A DNA stretch of 64,000 nucleotides. Source: Eubacterium maltosivorans (GTDB lineage: Bacteria; Bacillota; Clostridia; Eubacteriales; Eubacteriaceae). Both the position numbers and the translations under genes were made by a program. Where the stretch lies: assembly GCF_002441855.2 (NCBI RefSeq), contig NZ_CP029487.1, forward strand, positions 124,001 through 188,000, given 5' to 3'. A model generated the notes under the pieces. That model was not told the DNA's origin, did not search any database, and was given only the letters and a program-made list of their open reading frames with translations. Below are positions 61,010 to 64,000 of the stretch, one piece after another (positions within the stretch are counted from its first letter, which is position 1; the number at the start of each line of letters is the position of its first letter).

Positions 61010-61177
61010 ATGGATTTTTACAAGGTAGTGACGGCCAATGACCGCAAGTCATTTGAAAAGCAGCTGAATGAAGCCCATGAGGAGGGCTACCATATCAATA
61101 AGGACGGCATACAGGTCAACACCAACGGGGTAGGTCTGAACCTGATCTATACGGCAGTCATGTGCCGGAAGTCCTGA
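61010..61177 (+). CDS. 55-residue protein under variant riboswitch (DUF1737-like)
   Basis: The ATG has AGGAGG 7 bases upstream and lies 60 bp past the riboswitch terminator. The 55-residue product ('MDFYKVVTANDRKSFEKQLN', 'EAHEEGYHINKDGIQVNTNG') vaguely resembles the DUF1737 strand-helix pattern, in which an aromatic-Lys-Val-Val/Ile-Thr start leads to a helix. No catalytic or metal motif is visible apart from a single Cys at the end. The riboswitch suggests a role in corrinoid biology, for example binding or trafficking, but that is inference. It is the only gene on the transcript before a terminator at 61196. Confidence 0.65.
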   Translation: MDFYKVVTANDRKSFEKQLNEAHEEGYHINKDGIQVNTNGVGLNLIYTAVMCRKS

Positions 61178-61195
61178 GCGGGGATAAAATGAAGC

Positions 61196-61226
61196 GAGCC
61201 CGGCACAGTTTTGTGCCGGGCTCTGA
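61196..61226. terminator. Bidirectional terminator of the recurrent family
   Basis: A 12-bp perfect stem GAGCCCGGCACA / TGTGCCGGGCTC with loop GTTT. The core CGGCACA(N)TGTGCCG is shared with the GATCGGC hairpins. It lies between the small rightward gene and the convergent aminotransferase homologue. Confidence 0.75.
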
Positions 61227-62423
61227 TTATGCGGGCTGGTTAAAAAAGCGTTTGAAGTTTTCGACAATCTCATCAATGTTTTTTTCAGTAATGATGAGCG
61301 GCGGGTAGATCATCACAAACTGAGGAACCGCCGCGAATTTTTTTACAAGAATTCCCTTTTCCTTCATAAACTGCACAAAGCTGTCTGCGACCGATTCCTT
61401 TTTAAAATCAATGAACAGGATCAGCCCTTTGCCTTTAATGCTGAACTTCCGGCCGCAATTGGCCTCAAGGGCCCGCAGCTTACCCTGGAATCGGGTACCC
61501 AGCGCCTGGATCTTTTTCGACAAATTTGAGGATTCCATGAAGCCGAGGACAACCTTCAGCATGATATAATTGGGCACATCCTCCAGAACCACCCGGGATT
61601 CCTGAATGGCGAAAAGCTTGTTGATCCGCTTTGTCATGGACACAAAGTGTACGGAGCGGTGATTGTACAGGCTGCCGTTATAGACGAGCACATCGGGCTG
61701 GATGTCGTAGAGCTTATAGGAAAAAATCGGCCCGGTCCGGTAAAAACCAGCGGTGGAATCATCCCAGATAATGGGAATGTTAAACTTGGCGAGCAGATCC
61801 AGGACCGGCTCCAGCAGGTCTTTTTTTGCGATGGAGGCGTCGCTTGTGATAATGGGGTTGATGATACAGCCCGCCAGCGCGCTCCGGTGCTTTTTAAGAA
61901 TAAGCTTGATGGTTTTGAGCTCCGGAAAGACCGTATTTTTGATACCGTCGATGTTGACCTTTGGGTCGTCGGCGATGAGCTCCTCGAATGAATAAATCTG
62001 TCCGGCAAACTCTTCAGGGAAAAGCCCGGGGAGTTTTTCAAGACAGAGAAATTCCGTCTTGCCGCGTTTGGAGGACAATGCCTTGAGCAGACGCGGGTAA
62101 GGATTCTCAGAGCTAAAATAGGTTACGGCCAGCTTTTTAGGCAAGTGCGGCTTAAGCTGCGCGTCCAGGTCACTCAGCAGAGACGCCAGATCCACAGGTT
62201 TATTCTCCCGTTGGTAGTCTTTAACCATGGCGTTAATATCCCGGTTAATGGTGGGGTTATTATAACCGCAGCTCCAGAGCAGACTGTCTGTGTAAAAGCT
62301 GAGGTACATATTTTCATCGGTGTCGGTCAGAGTTTGAAGGCTTCCCTTGGAAATATCAACAATCCCGTCGAAGGAATCCGTCAATTCCGCATTAAACATT
62401 TTTTTGGTTTCGTTTTTGCTCAT
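61227..62423 (-). CDS. Class III aminotransferase homologue lacking the PLP lysine
   Basis: The 398-residue protein follows the fold-type I, class III aminotransferase plan: 'MYLSFYTDSLLWSCGYNNPT', the pyridine-binding 'IPIIWDDSTAGFYRTGPIFS' (equivalent of D-E-x-x-T-G-x-G-R-T-G), then 'DIQPDVLVYNGSLYNHRSVH', where the family has D-I-L-x-x-(A/G)-K-(G/A). The position of the Schiff-base lysine is Asn249. Without it normal transamination is not expected. It may be a pseudoenzyme, a PLP-independent protein, or use another lysine. The end ('FKRFFNQPA') keeps normal length. AGGGAGG precedes the start. No partner gene lies in the operon. The substrate is unknown. Confidence 0.7.
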   Translation of the reverse strand: MSKNETKKMFNAELTDSFDGIVDISKGSLQTLTDTDENMYLSFYTDSLLWSCGYNNPTINRDINAMVKDYQRENKPVDLASLLSDLDAQLKPHLPKKLAVTYFSSENPYPRLLKALSSKRGKTEFLCLEKLPGLFPEEFAGQIYSFEELIADDPKVNIDGIKNTVFPELKTIKLILKKHRSALAGCIINPIITSDASIAKKDLLEPVLDLLAKFNIPIIWDDSTAGFYRTGPIFSYKLYDIQPDVLVYNGSLYNHRSVHFVSMTKRINKLFAIQESRVVLEDVPNYIMLKVVLGFMESSNLSKKIQALGTRFQGKLRALEANCGRKFSIKGKGLILFIDFKKESVADSFVQFMKEKGILVKKFAAVPQFVMIYPPLIITEKNIDEIVENFKRFFNQPA

Positions 62424-62515
62424 GTTTACCTCCCTCTAAATAGAACTAACCTTATTTTCCCTTAAAACTAAGAAAATGACAAGTGATTTTAATAAATTCC
62501 GGAATAACCTGAAAT

Positions 62516-62549
62516 AAAAAAGCGGCGTCCTTAAAAGAACGTCGCTTTT
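62516..62549. terminator. Terminator between convergent or consecutive leftward genes
   Basis: AAAAGCGGCGTCC / GAACGTCGCTTTT forms a stem with loop TTAAAA and T or A tracts on both sides, 14 bp beyond the stop of the leftward DUF1858 gene. It separates that gene from the aminotransferase homologue. Confidence 0.7.
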
Positions 62550-62562
62550 CTTAAGAATTAAA

Positions 62563-62778
62563 TTATTTGGTCGCATCAACAGCGTTTAACGCGTCGTTAA
62601 TGGAACGAACCATTGCTTCCGGGTCAATGCCGTGGGCAAGACATCCCTGTTCAATATTTTCAAAACGGGCAGCCATGCAGCCAAAGCAATGCATTCCGTA
62701 TGCCTGGAAAACCGGCACAGAATCAGGATATTTTTCAACGGCTTCTAAGATGCCCATATCTTTTGTTACTTTATCCAT
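62563..62778 (-). CDS. DUF1858 protein
   Basis: The 71-residue protein is a single DUF1858 domain: 'VTKDMGILEAVEKYPDSVPV', then 'FQAYGMHCFGCMAARFENIE' with the hallmark C-x-x-C pair, then 'SINDALNA'. The family resembles the N-terminal helper of hybrid-cluster and ScdA-type proteins and probably binds metal or acts in redox chemistry; function is not established. ATG 62778 has GGAGGTGA 5-6 bases upstream, and an in-frame start 15 bases earlier falls in that site. A single small gene, divergent from ptsH. Confidence 0.85.
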   Translation of the reverse strand: MDKVTKDMGILEAVEKYPDSVPVFQAYGMHCFGCMAARFENIEQGCLAHGIDPEAMVRSINDALNAVDATK

Positions 62779-62879
62779 ATTGTTCACCTCCAAATGGTTA
62801 TTATAATCATACTATACCCCTATTATATAGTTTGAAAAAGATTTTGGCAAGAGTATAAAGAAAAAAGAAAGCCAATTAC

Positions 62880-62908
62880 TTGAAAAAAATAAGAGGCCGT
62901 TGTATAAT
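62880..62908 (+). promoter_or_regulatory. Promoter of ptsH
   Basis: TTGAAA (62880-62885) and TATAAT (62903-62908) with 17-bp spacing, 40 bp before the GTG start. Confidence 0.8.
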
Positions 62909-62947
62909 AGACATGATAGGGGAATTTTCTATAAAGGGGTGTATAAT

Positions 62948-63223
62948 GTGATAACCGACAAAGTAGTGGTACAAAACCGTGCTGGACTCCACGCAAAGCC
63001 AGCATCCTTATTTGTACAAACGGCCAATAAGTTCAAGAGCGAAATTTACATCAGTAAAGGCTCAACACGTGTAAACGCTAAAAGCATTATGGGTGTAATG
63101 ATTTTAGCTGTTCAAAAGGGCGATGAGATCGTAATCGAAGCCTCGGGCGATGATGAAAAGCTCGCGGTCGAAAAGTTAATAGAACTCATTAATAATAAAT
63201 TCGGTCTGCCCGATGAATCTTAA
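62948..63223 (+). CDS. ptsH: HPr phosphocarrier protein
   Basis: The 91-residue HPr carries phosphate from enzyme I to sugar-specific PTS enzymes. His15 in 'NRAGLHAKPAS' is the phosphate carrier and Ser46 in 'NAKSIMGVM' is the HPr-kinase site, so it could also act as corepressor for catabolite control in Firmicutes. The GTG start at 62948 is preferred because 'VITDKVVVQNRAGLH' places His at 15, as is standard, and GGGGTG lies 7 bases upstream. The gene stands alone rather than beside enzyme I, with its own promoter and terminator. Confidence 0.95.
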   Translation: MITDKVVVQNRAGLHAKPASLFVQTANKFKSEIYISKGSTRVNAKSIMGVMILAVQKGDEIVIEASGDDEKLAVEKLIELINNKFGLPDES

Positions 63224-63236
63224 CAAAATGTAAACT

Positions 63237-63276
63237 AAGAAAAGTATGGATGGGTTCATTCATACTTTTCTTTTGT
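63237..63276 (+). terminator. Terminator after ptsH
   Basis: A 12-bp stem AAGAAAAGTATG / CATACTTTTCTT followed by TTG lies 13 bp after the ptsH stop. Confidence 0.85.
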
Positions 63277-63279
63277 TAA

Positions 63280-63302
63280 CGCGGCGTTACCGCGCTTTTT
63301 TA
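63280..63302 (+). terminator. Small hairpin with T-tract before cobS
   Basis: A stem CGCGG / CCGCG with loop CGTTA is followed by C and six T, 28 bp before the cobS start. It may be a second terminator or an attenuator; no cobalamin aptamer is visible before it. Confidence 0.45.
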
Positions 63303-63329
63303 CGATCTTATGACAACAAAGGAGTTTTT

Positions 63330-64000
63330 ATGCGCAAAATACTGATCGCCATTTCCTTTTTTACCCGCTTTCCCATAAAGCTGAAGGATGTGAGCGAGGA
63401 AGAATTTTATGATTCAATGATTTTTATGCCGCTCGTGGGCCTTCTGGTTGGAGCGATCCTGTTCGCGGTCTCCTGGGTGTTATCCTATATTCATGTCATC
63501 CAGCTGCAGGCCCTCTTTACCATGATCGTCTATATCTGGATTACCGGCGGTCTGCATCTCGACGGCTTTGCCGATACGGTGGACGCCCTGTTCTCAGCCA
63601 GAGACCATAAGAAAATGATGGAGATCATGAAGGACAGCCGCCTGGGTTCTTTTGGGGCCATTGGCCTGATCCTGCTATTTCTGACCATCTGGTCCTGCTA
63701 TACGGTCATTCTGCCGGAAAACCTGCTGATTCTGATCCTCATGCCTGTTATCGGGCGCTACTGCGCCATACAAACCTGCTGCTTCTCAACCTACGCTGAG
63801 GGCGGCGGCGGACTGGGGCGCCGGATTGTCGAGATGACCAAGCCCTGGCATGTGGTGCTCTATCTGGTGCTGATCCTGCCCTTTGCCTGGTTTGCCATTG
63901 GGCCGGTGGCCTTCTTTGCAGCGCTGGGAACCATGGTCATCGATTTAGGGCTCATGTTTTATTTACAGCGTAAAATCGGCGGCATCACCGGCGATACCAT
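63330..64000 (+). CDS. cobS: Adenosylcobinamide-GDP ribazoletransferase CobS, 3' end outside window
   Basis: The open frame runs from ATG 63330 (AAAGGAG 6 bases upstream) to the right edge. It encodes the first 223 or so residues of CobS, the integral membrane enzyme that joins adenosylcobinamide-GDP and alpha-ribazole in the last steps of cobalamin synthesis. The conserved block 'GGLHLDGFADTVDALFSARD' then 'KKMMEIMKDSRLGSFGAIGL' is intact, with at least five hydrophobic segments. Full length is usually near 250, so about 25-30 residues are missing. It fits the corrinoid import and sensing genes elsewhere in the window. Confidence 0.93.
   Translation, partial: MRKILIAISFFTRFPIKLKDVSEEEFYDSMIFMPLVGLLVGAILFAVSWVLSYIHVIQLQALFTMIVYIWITGGLHLDGFADTVDALFSARDHKKMMEIMKDSRLGSFGAIGLILLFLTIWSCYTVILPENLLILILMPVIGRYCAIQTCCFSTYAEGGGGLGRRIVEMTKPWHVVLYLVLILPFAWFAIGPVAFFAALGTMVIDLGLMFYLQRKIGGITGDT

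Overview
The window reads as a chromosomal stretch of an anaerobic, acetogen-like member of the Clostridia, most likely a Eubacterium of the E. limosum type. This is inference from gene content: pyruvate:ferredoxin oxidoreductase, GapN, a flavodiiron protein, corrinoid uptake and synthesis under cobalamin riboswitches, a UroD-type methyltransferase, Firmicutes-style ribosome binding sites and about 50% GC coding. No rRNA, tRNA or CRISPR array was seen. Both edges cut genes: a hybrid kinase on the left and cobS on the right.

Layout. 0-3.1 kb: a hybrid histidine kinase followed by a solute-binding lipoprotein. 3.4-7.4 kb: a phage-like cassette (Rha/KilAC antirepressor, DnaD-like replication protein, XRE regulator, DUF1659/DUF2922 pair, M15 peptidase) with a duplicated repeat of about 138 bp. 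7.6-9.6 kb: acetyltransferase, SAP-domain protein and hydrolase. 9.6-14.4 kb: a block bounded by identical 23-bp direct repeats, carrying a TetR regulator, a UroD-type methyltransferase, a 36-codon ORF, a KdgT-type permease and a sodium:solute symporter. 14.4-19.6 kb: TipA-like MerR regulator, small genes, and a VanRS-like two-component system next to a D,D-carboxypeptidase, with 11-bp phased repeats before both. 19.7-28 kb: a 1427-residue PAS-rich cytoplasmic hybrid kinase, an orphan YgiT-type zinc-finger protein, and an RHH regulator with clpB. 29.1-32.6 kb: a second lipoprotein plus hybrid kinase pair. 33.5-36.9 kb: cobalamin riboswitch and a BtuFCD-type importer. 37.1-42.5 kb: pgi, two sodium symporters and a MarR regulator with three operator-like palindromes. 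43.1-47.1 kb: a DeoR-controlled acid-sugar kinase, PdxA-type dehydrogenase and cyclase operon.

47.1-50.8 kb holds the most distinctive locus. An Rrf2 regulator, a single polypeptide fusing acyl-CoA dehydrogenase, the ETF-alpha FAD domain and rubredoxin, and a flavodiiron protein lie in one leftward operon. This suggests a self-contained electron path from acyl-CoA to O2 or NO. 51.2-60.7 kb is central metabolism (isocitrate dehydrogenase, polyphosphate:AMP phosphotransferase, PFOR, GapN). 60.8-64 kb contains a compact, divergent cobalamin-type riboswitch before a 55-codon gene, an aminotransferase homologue lacking its lysine, a DUF1858 protein, HPr and cobS.

A near-identical hairpin (core GATCGGCRCAA...TTGYGCCGATC) recurs after many genes here and once inside the rha coding sequence.
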